From: Micromonospora sp. CPCC 205371
GTDB lineage: Bacteria > Actinomycetota > Actinomycetes > Mycobacteriales > Micromonosporaceae
Assembly: GCF_026130045.1 (NCBI RefSeq)
Contig: NZ_JAIBNX010000002.1
Coordinates: 122,573-186,572, forward strand
Direction of reading: 5' to 3'
Length of the DNA: 64,000 bases
Position 1 is the first letter of the stretch. The number at the start of each line of letters is the position of its first letter. Made by a program: the position numbers and the translations under genes. The notes under the pieces are model-generated. The model had not been told where the DNA came from. It saw only the letters and a program-made list of their open reading frames with translations, and searched no databases. This document shows, in pieces, positions 26,195 through 34,491 of this stretch.

Positions 26195-26257
26195 GGTCAC
26201 CTCCGGTCGCACGGCTGGATGCCGACCTGCGGAAGAATAACGCCGATTCGCGTATCT

Positions 26258-26269
26258 GAACAGATGTTC
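26258..26269. promoter_or_regulatory. Palindrome upstream of the sugar operon, candidate IclR site
   Basis: GAACAGATGTTC has 5-bp exact arms. It lies 7 bases upstream of the -35 of the rightward promoter and about 64 bases before the IclR start. Binding here could activate the operon and repress iclR. Confidence 0.45.
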
Positions 26270-26275
26270 GCTCTC

Positions 26276-26303
26276 TTGACAAGACTTCGGCCGGTACTAG
26301 AGT
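26276..26303 (+). promoter_or_regulatory. Promoter of the IclR-linked ABC operon
   Basis: TTGACA (26276-26281), a 16-base spacer and TAGAGT (26298-26303) form an unusually consensus-like promoter for such GC-rich DNA. It drives the metallo-beta-lactamase-like gene and the ABC genes. Confidence 0.65.
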
Positions 26304-26318
26304 GCTGTTCACCCACTT

Positions 26319-26331
26319 GAAACGTTGTTTC
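26319..26331. promoter_or_regulatory. Palindrome just after the transcription start, candidate operator
   Basis: GAAACGTTGTTTC is an exact 5-3-5 inverted repeat placed about 10 bases after the predicted start site, a typical repressor position. It lies between the promoter and the GGAGG of the first gene. Confidence 0.5.
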
Positions 26332-26353
26332 GGTGAGCGAATTGGAGGTCAGC

Positions 26354-27130
26354 GTGAGCTTCGCGGTACGGGCGCTCGCGGTAGGGCGGACGGAGATCCC
26401 CGGTCCCGAGCTGTTCTGGATGAGCGAGTGGGACCGCTGGTTCCCGCTCTCCTTTCACGTCCTGCTCATCCAGGGAAACGGGGTCACCGCACTGGTCAAC
26501 ACCGGAGCGCCGGCCGACCTCGGCCCGCTCAACGAGATCTGGAGCTCGATCCTCGGTTCGCGCGCCCGGTACCTGCGTGAGGAGCACGAGACCCTGGAGG
26601 CGCAGCTGGCCCGCGTCGGGGTACGGCCCGACGAGGTGACCCACGTGTTCGCCACGCCGTTCCAGCTCTACACCACGGCCGGCATCCCGCTGTTCCCCAA
26701 CGCGCAGGTGTGCCTGTCCAAGAAGGGCTGGATCCACTTCCACACCACCCACCAGCACCCGCACGACAACCGGTGGACCTCCATCTCCCCCGAGGTGTTG
26801 GTGCACCTGGTCACCGAGGCCTGGGGTCGGGTCCGGCTGCTCGACGACGAAGACGAGGTGGCACCCGGCCTGCGTACCTGGTGGACGGGGACGCATCACC
26901 GCGCTTCCATAGCCGTGGAAATCGACTCCACGGCCGGCACCGTGGTCGCCTCGGACTCGTTCTTCTACTACGAGAACGTCGAGGACGGCCGGATGCTCGG
27001 CATCAACGAGAACATGTACGAGGGGCTCGCCTGCTACGAACGCACCCGGCGGGTCGCGGACCACATCGTGCCCCTCTACGACCCCAAGGTCTTCGACCGG
27101 TACCCGGGCGGGGTCATCGCCGCGGCGTAG
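26354..27130 (+). CDS. Metallo-beta-lactamase-fold protein lacking the metal ligands
   Basis: The 258-residue protein aligns by eye to N-acyl-homoserine-lactonase-type metallo-beta-lactamase proteins. It has LVNTG for LVDTG, then VTHVFATPFQLYTTAG where VTHVxxTHxHxDHxGG is expected, then GTHHRAS, DSFFYYENV and PLYDP. The H-x-H-x-D-H site is thus P102, Q104, Y106, T107, and the final His is Tyr. It cannot bind two metals in the usual way. The start is the GTG at 26354 with GGAGG five bases upstream. It heads the operon of a ribose-type ABC importer, so a substrate-binding, isomerase-like or scaffold role is possible. Confidence 0.75.
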   Translation: MSFAVRALAVGRTEIPGPELFWMSEWDRWFPLSFHVLLIQGNGVTALVNTGAPADLGPLNEIWSSILGSRARYLREEHETLEAQLARVGVRPDEVTHVFATPFQLYTTAGIPLFPNAQVCLSKKGWIHFHTTHQHPHDNRWTSISPEVLVHLVTEAWGRVRLLDDEDEVAPGLRTWWTGTHHRASIAVEIDSTAGTVVASDSFFYYENVEDGRMLGINENMYEGLACYERTRRVADHIVPLYDPKVFDRYPGGVIAAA

Positions 27131-27193
27131 TGCCGCAGAGTCGCCCATCCGCCGCAGCGCGACCCCCGCGTGCCCGCGCGAAGGAGAAATATC

Positions 27194-28180
27194 ATGACAT
27201 CAACCAGATCCCTGACCCGGACACTCGCCCTTCTGGCCGCCACCTCGCTGCTGGCGGCGGCGTGCAACCGCGGCGGCGACAGCGCGGCGGCTGGTGACTC
27301 GTTCACCATCGGCTACGCCGGTCTATCCAGCGAGTTTCCCTTCGTCGCGGACGTCAACCGCGGCCTGGAGGCGGCGGCCAAGCAGGCCGGCCTGGAACTC
27401 ATCGTCCTCGACAACAAGTACGACCCCCAGGTCGCGCTGTCCAATGCGGACACTTTGGTGCTGCGCAAGGCCGACGTCGTCATCGAGTTCCAGACCGACG
27501 CGCAGATCGCGCCGGCGCTGTGCGAGAAGTTCAAGGCCGCCGGCCTCGGCGAGAAGGTCATCGCGATCGACATCCCGCACGAGCCGTGCGCGGTGTTCTT
27601 CGGCGCCGACAACCGGCGTGCCGGTGAGATCGCCGGCGAGGAGCTGGCCAAGGCCGCCAAGGAGAAGTGGGGCAGCGTCGACAAGCTGGTGCTGCTGGAG
27701 CTTCCGCAATCTGGCGAGCTCGTCCGCTCCCGCACCGACGGGTACGTCGACGGGGTACGCAAGGTCTTCCCCGACTTCCCGGACTCCAAGGTGGTGAAGG
27801 TGGACGGCAAGGGGGCGCTGGAGCCATCGCTGACCGCGATGCAGAACCTGCTGCCGACGCTCGCCGGGGATCAGCACATCCTGCTCGGCGCGGTCAACGA
27901 CCCGAGCGCCGTCGGCGCCTTCCGGGCCATCCAGAGCGCGGGCCGGCAGGACGCCTTCCTCATCGGCGGGCAGAACGCCACCATCGAGGCGCGGCAGGAA
28001 ATCTGCAACAACTCCAAGACCTTCATCGGCACCGTCGGCTACTTCCCGGAGAAGTACGGCGAGAAGCTCGTCGAGCTGGCCCGGAAGTTGCACGCCGGTG
28101 AGGCGAGCGACGACAACGTCTACATCGAACACAAGTGGGTCAGCAACGCCAACATCCGCGAGTCCTACCCCACCTGCTGA
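27194..28180 (+). CDS. Sugar ABC transporter substrate-binding lipoprotein (ribose type)
   Basis: The 328-residue type I periplasmic-binding protein has lipobox LLAAAC at about residue 22. The mature part has the two-lobed pattern (TIGYAGLSSEFPFVADVNRG, DNKYDPQVALSNADTL, FFGADNRRAGEIAGE, TDGYVDGVRKVFPDF, LLGAVNDPSAVGAFRAIQSA). It captures a monosaccharide or related polyol outside the membrane. The ATG at 27194 has AAGGAG 8 bases upstream. The ATPase and permease follow. Confidence 0.92.
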   Translation: MTSTRSLTRTLALLAATSLLAAACNRGGDSAAAGDSFTIGYAGLSSEFPFVADVNRGLEAAAKQAGLELIVLDNKYDPQVALSNADTLVLRKADVVIEFQTDAQIAPALCEKFKAAGLGEKVIAIDIPHEPCAVFFGADNRRAGEIAGEELAKAAKEKWGSVDKLVLLELPQSGELVRSRTDGYVDGVRKVFPDFPDSKVVKVDGKGALEPSLTAMQNLLPTLAGDQHILLGAVNDPSAVGAFRAIQSAGRQDAFLIGGQNATIEARQEICNNSKTFIGTVGYFPEKYGEKLVELARKLHAGEASDDNVYIEHKWVSNANIRESYPTC

Positions 28181-28218
28181 TCCGCCGCACGATCACAGCA
28201 ACCGGAAGGGAGGCCGGC

Positions 28219-29727
28219 GTGACAGCGGTGCTGCGCTGCGACGGCGTGCACAAGCGGTTCGGCGCCACCCACGCGGTGCGCGGCGTCAGCCTCCACGTCG
28301 ACCGCGGTGAGGTGGTGGCGCTGCTCGGCGAGAACGGCGCGGGCAAGTCCACCCTGGTCCGCTGCGTCGCTGGGGAGATCGTGCCGGACGAGGGCGGCGT
28401 GTGGGTGAACGGGGCGCACCTGGAGCAGGCCACGCCGGCGCGCGCGGCGCAGCTCGGTGTCGCCGTCGTGCACCAGGAGCTCAGCTACGTCGGGCCCACC
28501 TCGGTCGCCGAGAACCTGCTGCTGGCGCGGCTGCCGCGCCGGCGTGGGGCGCCGTTTCTGCTGGACCGGCGCCGCCTCGTCGAACAGGCCCGGGAGGCCC
28601 TCGCACGGATCGCGCCGGACATCGACGTGCGGGCCCGCATGGCCGACCTGCGGGTCGGTGACCGGCAGCTCGTGGAGATCGCCCGTGCGGTGGGCTCCGG
28701 TGCCGCGGTAGTGCTCATGGACGAGCCCACCGCCGCGCTGACCGCGGCGGAGGTGGAGAAGTTGTTCACCGCCGTCGCCTCGCTGCGCGAGCACGGCGTC
28801 GGCATCCTGTACATCTCGCACCGGCTCGACGAGATCCAGCGGATCGCCGACCGGGCGGTGGTGCTGCGCGACGGGGCGGTGGTCGGTACGCAGCGGGTCG
28901 GGGACGTGTCGCGGCAGGAGCTCGTGGCGCAGATCGTCGGCCGGCAGATCGACGCGTTCCGGCGCGAGCACCATGCCGAGCCAGAGGTCGGCGACGGGCG
29001 GCGCAGCCTGGAGGTGACCGGGTTGAGCGTGCCCGGCCGGCTGCGTTCGCTCGACCTGGCGATCCGGCCGGGTGAGATTCTCGGCCTGTACGGGCTGGCC
29101 GGTTCCGGCGTGGAACTGGTCGCCAAGGCGCTGGTGGGCGCCGTACCGTCAAGCGGCGAGGTCACCGTCGCGGGCCGGCGGCTTTCCCGCCGCACGCCCG
29201 CCACCTGCCGCAAGGCGGGGTTCGCGCACGTACCGTCCGACCGCCGCGAAGAGGGCATCTTCCCGCTGTTGCCGGTCGGCACCAACGTGGCCATCGCCGC
29301 GCTCGCGGACCGGGGTGCCGCCGCGGTCGTCACCCGGGCCACGGACCGCGCCGCCGGCCGGCGCTGGACGCAGGAACTCGACATCCGCCCGCGCGACCCG
29401 GACGTGCCGGTGGCGGCGCTGTCCGGCGGCAACCAACAAAAATCGATCTTCGCACGGTGGCTCGCCATCGAGCCGAAGGTCTTCGTGCTGGACGAGCCGA
29501 CCAAGGGCGTCGACGTCGGGGCCAAGTCGCAGATGTACGAGCTGATCGCCCGCGTCGCCGAACAGGGGGCCGGTGTGCTGGTCATCAGCTCCGAGTTGCC
29601 CGAGCTGATGAGCCTGTGCAGCCGGATCGGGGTGGTGACGCGGGGCGAGCTCGTCGGCACCTACCCCACCGCCACCGTCGACGAACAACGGATCGTCGAC
29701 CTCGCGATTGGAGGCCACGACCGATGA
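28219..29727 (+). CDS. Sugar ABC transporter ATPase, two-domain (RbsA type)
   Basis: The 502-residue protein has two ABC cassettes. The N-terminal one has GENGAGKST, a signature region degenerate to RVGDRQLVEIARAV, and VLMDEPTAAL. The C-terminal one lacks a normal Walker A (YGLAGSGVE) but has LSGGNQQKSIFARWL and VFVLDEPTKGVDVG. This asymmetry is normal for RbsA/MglA/XylG. The start is the GTG at 28219 behind GGGAGG. It energises uptake through the permease at 29724, overlapping it by 4 bases. Confidence 0.94.
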   Translation: MTAVLRCDGVHKRFGATHAVRGVSLHVDRGEVVALLGENGAGKSTLVRCVAGEIVPDEGGVWVNGAHLEQATPARAAQLGVAVVHQELSYVGPTSVAENLLLARLPRRRGAPFLLDRRRLVEQAREALARIAPDIDVRARMADLRVGDRQLVEIARAVGSGAAVVLMDEPTAALTAAEVEKLFTAVASLREHGVGILYISHRLDEIQRIADRAVVLRDGAVVGTQRVGDVSRQELVAQIVGRQIDAFRREHHAEPEVGDGRRSLEVTGLSVPGRLRSLDLAIRPGEILGLYGLAGSGVELVAKALVGAVPSSGEVTVAGRRLSRRTPATCRKAGFAHVPSDRREEGIFPLLPVGTNVAIAALADRGAAAVVTRATDRAAGRRWTQELDIRPRDPDVPVAALSGGNQQKSIFARWLAIEPKVFVLDEPTKGVDVGAKSQMYELIARVAEQGAGVLVISSELPELMSLCSRIGVVTRGELVGTYPTATVDEQRIVDLAIGGHDR

Positions 29728-30719
29728 CCCATCAGTCCAGCGCGGTGCCGCTCATGGCGCGCGTCCGCCCCGTCCTGAGCCTGGAGGGTGCGCTCCAGTC
29801 CGGCGCCGCACTGGTAGTGATCTACGTGGGCCTGCTGGTGGCCTTCACGATCGCCTCGCCGGTGTTCCTGACCGGCTCCAACCTGCTCAACATCACCGCT
29901 TCGGTGGCAACGCTCGGCATCGTCGCGGCCGTGCAGACGGCGGTCATCATCAGTGGCGGGTTCGACCTTTCGGTCGGTTCCACGGCGGCGTTCACGAGCG
30001 TCGTGGCCGCTGAGATGCTCTCCGCCGGGGTGGGGGCGCCGCTCGCCATCGTCAGCGCCCTCGCCGTGGGCGGCGTGATCGGCGCCGGCAACGCACTGGT
30101 CATCACGCGGCTCAACGTCAACCCGCTGATCGCCACCCTCGGCATGATGTCGATCATCCGCGGTGTCGCCCTGGTGTGGACGGACGCGCTCACCGTCGTC
30201 TACCCGGCCGACCAGCTCGCGTACCTGGGGCGGGCCCGGATCGGCGGCGTCCAGGTGTCGATCGTGTTCATGCTGCTGACGTTCGTGGCCGTGTGGGCGG
30301 TGTTGCGCTATACCGTGTTCGGCCGGTTCGTGTTCGCGGTCGGCGGCAACGCCAAGGCGGCCTTCCTGTCTGGGGTGCACGTCAACCGGGTGCGCACGCT
30401 CGTCTACGTCGCGTCCGGGCTCTCCGCCGCCCTCGCCGGCCTGGTCATCGCCAGCCAACTCATCGCCGGATCTCCGCAAGCCGCCAGCGGTCTGGAGCTG
30501 AGCGCGGTGACCGCGGCGGTGCTCGGCGGCGCCAGCCTGAGCGGCGGCCAGGGCCGGATATGGATGACGCTGGTCGGCGCTCTGATCATGGGCACCCTGA
30601 CCAACGGCTTGGTGCTCATGGACATCTCGTCGTTCTGGCAGACCGCGGTGCTCGGTGTCGTGCTCATCCTCGCGGTCGCCCTCGACCAGGTCCGCACCCG
30701 TACCCGGCGGAAGGGGTGA
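29724..30719 (+). CDS. Sugar ABC transporter permease (RbsC type)
   Basis: The 331-residue protein has about ten membrane helices with the branched-chain/ribose permease pattern (GGFDLSVGSTAAFTSVVAAE, NALVITRLNVNPLIATLGMM, SGLSAALAGLVIASQL, AAVLGGASLSGGQGR). The ATGA overlap with the ATPase supports this start. It forms a homodimeric channel. It is the last gene of the operon and ends 13 bases before the convergent GntR gene. Confidence 0.94.
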   Translation: MTHQSSAVPLMARVRPVLSLEGALQSGAALVVIYVGLLVAFTIASPVFLTGSNLLNITASVATLGIVAAVQTAVIISGGFDLSVGSTAAFTSVVAAEMLSAGVGAPLAIVSALAVGGVIGAGNALVITRLNVNPLIATLGMMSIIRGVALVWTDALTVVYPADQLAYLGRARIGGVQVSIVFMLLTFVAVWAVLRYTVFGRFVFAVGGNAKAAFLSGVHVNRVRTLVYVASGLSAALAGLVIASQLIAGSPQAASGLELSAVTAAVLGGASLSGGQGRIWMTLVGALIMGTLTNGLVLMDISSFWQTAVLGVVLILAVALDQVRTRTRRKG

Positions 30720-30732
30720 GTGCGATGGCGGG

Positions 30733-31509
30733 CTATGGAGAGACTTCGTCGAAGATCTCGTTGAGCAGGTGGTCGAGGTCGACGGCGGGGATCAGCTTGC
30801 CGAGCTCGCGGTGCACGATGTCGTCGAGGCTCTTGTCGTAGTCGGCACCGTAGGTGCGGCGGGCGACGGAGAGGTGGCCGAGCATGGCCTGGCGTGCGCC
30901 TTCCGGGTCATGCTCTTTGATCGCGGTGAAGATGTCGTCGTGGAAGGGCACTCCTTCGCGGGCGACGTGGGGGTCGCTGAGGCTGCGAAGCATGAGCTCG
31001 AACGCTAGCCCTGATACAGAGGCGAACATCGCTTCGATGACCGGGTTGCGTGCCATGCGCGCGATCGCGGCGTGGAAGGCGATGTCGGCGCGTGCTCTGT
31101 CCACGACGTTGGTGGCTTTGTTGAAGCGTTCGAGCGTGGCCAGCAGGCTCGCGATCTCCTCGTCGGTGGCCAGTCTCGCGGCGGCGGCCGCGGTCACCGA
31201 CTCCACCATGATGCGAGCGTCGGTCAGTTCTCGTGGCGTGACCTGACGGCGGCGGAAGAAGGCGTCGAGAGATCGTGCGCCGTCGGTCGTCTTGGCCGCC
31301 CGGGCGAAGGTGCCCCGGCCCGCGATGACGTCGACCAGGCGACGCTCTTGCAGGCTGCGCAGCACTTCCCGGACGATTGGTCGGCTGACCGCATAGGTCT
31401 CGGCGAGGATTCGCTCGGAGGGTAGCTTTTCTCCAGGTTGGAACCGTCCGGACAGCAGCTCCTGCTCGAGGTGCGCCTCGAGCGAAGCGCGGGGCGGGCG
31501 CGTCGTCAT
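30733..31509 (-). CDS. GntR-family regulator, FadR/FCD subfamily
   Basis: The 258-residue protein has an N-terminal winged helix (LEQELLSGRFQPGEKLPSER, YAVSRPIVREVLRSLQERRL) and an all-helical FCD effector domain whose metal-binding residues appear as Asp in ARADIAFHAAIA and His in PFHDDIF and GHLSVARR. I choose the ATG at 31509; the frame is open to 31560. A TGGTCGGACCG site lies 28 bases upstream, so it is probably autoregulated. Similar sites precede the enolase-superfamily gene and the ABC operon, defining a local catabolic regulon. Confidence 0.92.
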   Translation of the reverse strand: MTTRPPRASLEAHLEQELLSGRFQPGEKLPSERILAETYAVSRPIVREVLRSLQERRLVDVIAGRGTFARAAKTTDGARSLDAFFRRRQVTPRELTDARIMVESVTAAAAARLATDEEIASLLATLERFNKATNVVDRARADIAFHAAIARMARNPVIEAMFASVSGLAFELMLRSLSDPHVAREGVPFHDDIFTAIKEHDPEGARQAMLGHLSVARRTYGADYDKSLDDIVHRELGKLIPAVDLDHLLNEIFDEVSP

Positions 31510-31537
31510 CGGCTCGCCGGAGCGGTGTAATCGGCGC

Positions 31538-31548
31538 TGGTCGGACCG
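31538..31548. promoter_or_regulatory. FadR/GntR-type operator at the gntR promoter
   Basis: TGGTCGGACCG matches the TGGTnnnACCA consensus of FadR-subfamily operators in 7 of 8 fixed positions (last A is G). It lies in the gap upstream of the GntR gene. Confidence 0.6.
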
Positions 31549-31631
31549 GTCATGCCACAACTGTATCTGTCGTGATTGGGCTGGACAACCTGGTCAGCGA
31601 GGCCGCATCGGTGGCTCGGAGCCGGGGCGGT

Positions 31632-32924
31632 TCAGCCGGCACTAGCGGTCGCGGCGCTGGACCGCGGCGGTGCGTCGTCGGTCGCGGAGGATCGGTCGGG
31701 TGCTGTCAGGCACCGTCCTAGCCGCGTGATCCGGGTGGAGGGGGCGGCCAGGACCTCCGGGCGCAGCCTGACCCCGTGTCCCGAGCGCGGTGCCGGGGCG
31801 ACGGCGCCGACGTGCACGGGTGGGATGCCGTCCACGATATCCCGCCACCATCCGTGGTGATAGGCGCGGGTGAATTCCTGAATCGGGTTCTCGGGCAGGT
31901 GCATCGCCAGATGCACCGAGGCGGCGAAGACGACCGGACCGCTGCAGTCGTGCAGGGTGAGTGGGCGTCCGGCGTCCTGCGCCGCGGGTATCAGGTCGAG
32001 GGTCTCGCTGATGCCGCCGACCCAGCCAAGGTCGACGATGGGCACGTCGATGCCGTCGGCGTCGAGCAGGTTGCGATGTGCGCGGGCGCCGCCGAGCGTC
32101 TCACCGCCCGCCAGGGGGATCGGCGATCCGGTGCGCAAGATGCGTAGGCCCTTGAGGTCGTCGGGCCGTAGCGCGTCCTCCGCCCAGAATGGAGCGAACT
32201 CGGCGATCGCGTCCAGAATCCGGCGCGCCGGATCGAGGCTCCACAGCGCGTGCAACTCGACCGCGATGTCGATCGCGTCACCGACTTCGGCGCGGATACG
32301 CCGGAGCGGTTCACAGCCGGCGGCGAGCCCGGCCGCGTCGATGGAACGGCCGGAGGTCTGCTCGGCGAGTTGGTCGAAGGGCCAGATCTTCATCGCGGTG
32401 ATGCCCTGCGCGAGGAGATCCCGGGCTAGCTGTTCCGGCCGGTGAAGGAACGCGTCGAGGTCCTCGTAGGGCTGCACCGGGCCGTCCGCGGCGGTCAATC
32501 CCCAGTTGGACGAGACCTGGCCGAAGGTCTGGCGCATGTAGAGCGGCCCCGCGCAGGTGTTGTAGACGCGCAGGGAGTCGCGGCGCCGGCCGAGCAGGTC
32601 GGCGAGCGGTAGGCCCGCGTGCTGGGCGGCGATGTCCCACAGCGCGAGGTCGATGGCGCTGCGGGCGCGCGTTTCCGCGCCGCTGCCCGAGTATCCGACG
32701 TACGCCACGGTTCCGCCCGCGTGCCGGGCGATGTCCCGTGCGCTGTCACCGAGTTCCAGCCCGAGCAGGCGCGGTGCCAGCTCCTCGTGCACGACCGCTT
32801 CGGCCGGGCCCGCGCCGTAGTAGGTCTCGCCGAGACCCACCAGGCCGGTGTCGGTCGACACGTGCACAAACAGGAGGTTGGGCAGGTGCGGCAGGCGCAC
32901 CGTCTCTAGGCCGATGATCTTCAC
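31632..32924 (-). CDS. Enolase-superfamily enzyme (mandelate racemase/muconate lactonizing type)
   Basis: The 430-residue protein has an N-terminal capping domain (GLGETYYGAGPAEAVVHEEL, AIDLALWDIAAQHAGLPLADL) and a barrel domain. In the barrel are a KIWPFD motif, the metal ligands in IDIAVELHALWS, FWAEDAL and GGETLGG, and a late His in LHDCSGPVVFAAS. Members of this group dehydrate sugar acids, and uptake genes next door fit that role. The C-terminal 35 residues (Ala/Ser/Asp-rich) look like an unstructured extension not usual for the family. It starts at a GTG behind GGAG. A TGGTAAGACCA operator lies 24 bases upstream. The specific substrate is unknown. Confidence 0.88.
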   Translation of the reverse strand: MKIIGLETVRLPHLPNLLFVHVSTDTGLVGLGETYYGAGPAEAVVHEELAPRLLGLELGDSARDIARHAGGTVAYVGYSGSGAETRARSAIDLALWDIAAQHAGLPLADLLGRRRDSLRVYNTCAGPLYMRQTFGQVSSNWGLTAADGPVQPYEDLDAFLHRPEQLARDLLAQGITAMKIWPFDQLAEQTSGRSIDAAGLAAGCEPLRRIRAEVGDAIDIAVELHALWSLDPARRILDAIAEFAPFWAEDALRPDDLKGLRILRTGSPIPLAGGETLGGARAHRNLLDADGIDVPIVDLGWVGGISETLDLIPAAQDAGRPLTLHDCSGPVVFAASVHLAMHLPENPIQEFTRAYHHGWWRDIVDGIPPVHVGAVAPAPRSGHGVRLRPEVLAAPSTRITRLGRCLTAPDRSSATDDAPPRSSAATASAG

Positions 32925-32947
32925 AGTGCTCCATCGTTAGGCATGAC

Positions 32948-32958
32948 TGGTAAGACCA
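32948..32958. promoter_or_regulatory. FadR/GntR-type operator before the enolase-superfamily gene
   Basis: TGGTAAGACCA is an exact match to TGGTnnnACCA, the best of the three copies. It sits 24 bases before the GTG start of the leftward gene. Confidence 0.7.
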
Positions 32959-33069
32959 TATTTGGCCCCGCACAGCCGGTCAAGTCGTCTCTTCGATGGG
33001 CGCAACAGCACGGATGCCGTTCCCACCTTGGGTTTCGTGGCTTGACGGCTCATGGCTTCTCATGCATTG

Positions 33070-33080
33070 TGGTCTGACCG
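33070..33080. promoter_or_regulatory. FadR/GntR-type operator before the MalEFG-type operon
   Basis: TGGTCTGACCG matches TGGTnnnACCA except for the last base. It lies 32 bases before the start of the substrate-binding protein gene. Another partial repeat (GACCGGTCTACC) overlaps its right edge. Confidence 0.6.
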
Positions 33081-33111
33081 GTCTACCCGATGACAACGAG
33101 GTTTCCCCGCG

Positions 33112-34491
33112 ATGACAAAAGTGTTGGTGCGACGCACTGTCGCCCGTACCGCTCGTGCCGCTTTGTGTACCGCCGCGGTGGCCCTCGTCACCGCCGCCTG
33201 CAGCCCGACCCCCGGGTCGGACAACTCGACCGCAACGGCAGGTCCGATCTCGACCGCGGTGCCCAGCGACGAGAAGATCACGCTGACCCTGACCGACTAC
33301 GAGGCCGGCGGCACCGGCGACGCGATCGTCACGTTGATCAAGAACTTTCAGGCGCTGCACCCCAACGTCACGATCGAACGGCAGTACACCGCCTTCGCCG
33401 ACTACGGCAAGAACATCAAGCTGGTGATGTCGTCGGACAAGGCGCCTGACATCGCCCAGGTCGGACAGGCCCACGTGATGATGGGCCCGCTGGTAAAGGG
33501 CAAGCTGATCCGCCCGCTGGACGACTACGCGGCCGCGTACGGCTGGTCGGACCGGTTCGGCCCCGGTCTGCTCGACCAGCTCCGGTTCGAGGACGACGCG
33601 CGCAGCTTCGGAAGCGGCAAGCTCTACGGGGCGAGCGTGGCCGGCAACCTCGTCGGGGTCTACTACAACCGGGCGAAACTCAAAGCGCTCGGCGTGGAGC
33701 CGGAGGCCATCGCCGACCTGACCGCGTTCACCGACACGCTGGCCAAGGCCAAGGCGGCCGGTGAGCTCCCGATCCAACTGGGCAACCTGGAAGCGTGGCC
33801 GGCCAACCACCTGTTGAGCGACCTCATCGCGCAGTACGACGATCTCGATGCCGTGCGGAACTGGGTCTACGGCAAGCCGGGCGCGTCGCTCGACCGGCCG
33901 GGGGTCAAGCAGGCCGCCGCCACGCTCCAGTCGTGGGTCTCCAACGGCTACGTCGCGCCCTCGGCGAACGGCACCGCCTACGACGACGGCGTCTCGAAGT
34001 TCATCAAGGGCGAAGGCGTGTTCATGGTGACCGGCAACTGGATCCAAGCGCGTATCGATCAGGAGATGAAGGGCGCCGCCGGGTTCATGCTGCTGCCCCC
34101 CGCCAAGGCCGGCGCCCCGGCGCGGGCAACCGGTGCGCTCACCTCGCCATTCGCCGTGTCGAGCAAGTCGAAGCATCCGGACGTGGCCGCGGCGTTCATC
34201 AACTACATGATCTCGCAGGAGGCCTCACCGACCCTGTTCAAGGGTGGCTACCTGCCCGCGCTCAACGGTGAGTCGTCCACGGCCGGCGCGGGGACCGCGC
34301 AAGAAGGCACCCTCGAAGGTTGGCGGAAGGTGACGCAGGCCGACGGCATGGCCCTTTATATGGACTGGGCTACACCGTCCATGGGGGACACGCTGTTCTC
34401 GGAAGTCCAGAAGCTGCTTGGTGGCAAGCAGAGCGCGGACGGGCTGATCAAAACGGTCCAGGACGACTGGAACACCTTCACCGCGAAATGA
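33112..34491 (+). CDS. ABC transporter substrate-binding lipoprotein, family 1 (MalE type)
   Basis: The 459-residue protein has a signal with lipobox VTAAC at about residue 27 after an Arg-rich n-region. The mature protein has the family 1 pattern (VTLIKNFQALHPNVTIERQY, APDIAQVGQAHVMMG, GNLVGVYYNRAKLKALGVEP, EGVFMVTGNWIQARI, AAFINYMISQEASP). It captures an oligosaccharide or sugar-acid oligomer outside the cell. It is the first gene of an operon with two permeases, a glycosidase and an SDR. Confidence 0.93.
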   Translation: MTKVLVRRTVARTARAALCTAAVALVTAACSPTPGSDNSTATAGPISTAVPSDEKITLTLTDYEAGGTGDAIVTLIKNFQALHPNVTIERQYTAFADYGKNIKLVMSSDKAPDIAQVGQAHVMMGPLVKGKLIRPLDDYAAAYGWSDRFGPGLLDQLRFEDDARSFGSGKLYGASVAGNLVGVYYNRAKLKALGVEPEAIADLTAFTDTLAKAKAAGELPIQLGNLEAWPANHLLSDLIAQYDDLDAVRNWVYGKPGASLDRPGVKQAAATLQSWVSNGYVAPSANGTAYDDGVSKFIKGEGVFMVTGNWIQARIDQEMKGAAGFMLLPPAKAGAPARATGALTSPFAVSSKSKHPDVAAAFINYMISQEASPTLFKGGYLPALNGESSTAGAGTAQEGTLEGWRKVTQADGMALYMDWATPSMGDTLFSEVQKLLGGKQSADGLIKTVQDDWNTFTAK

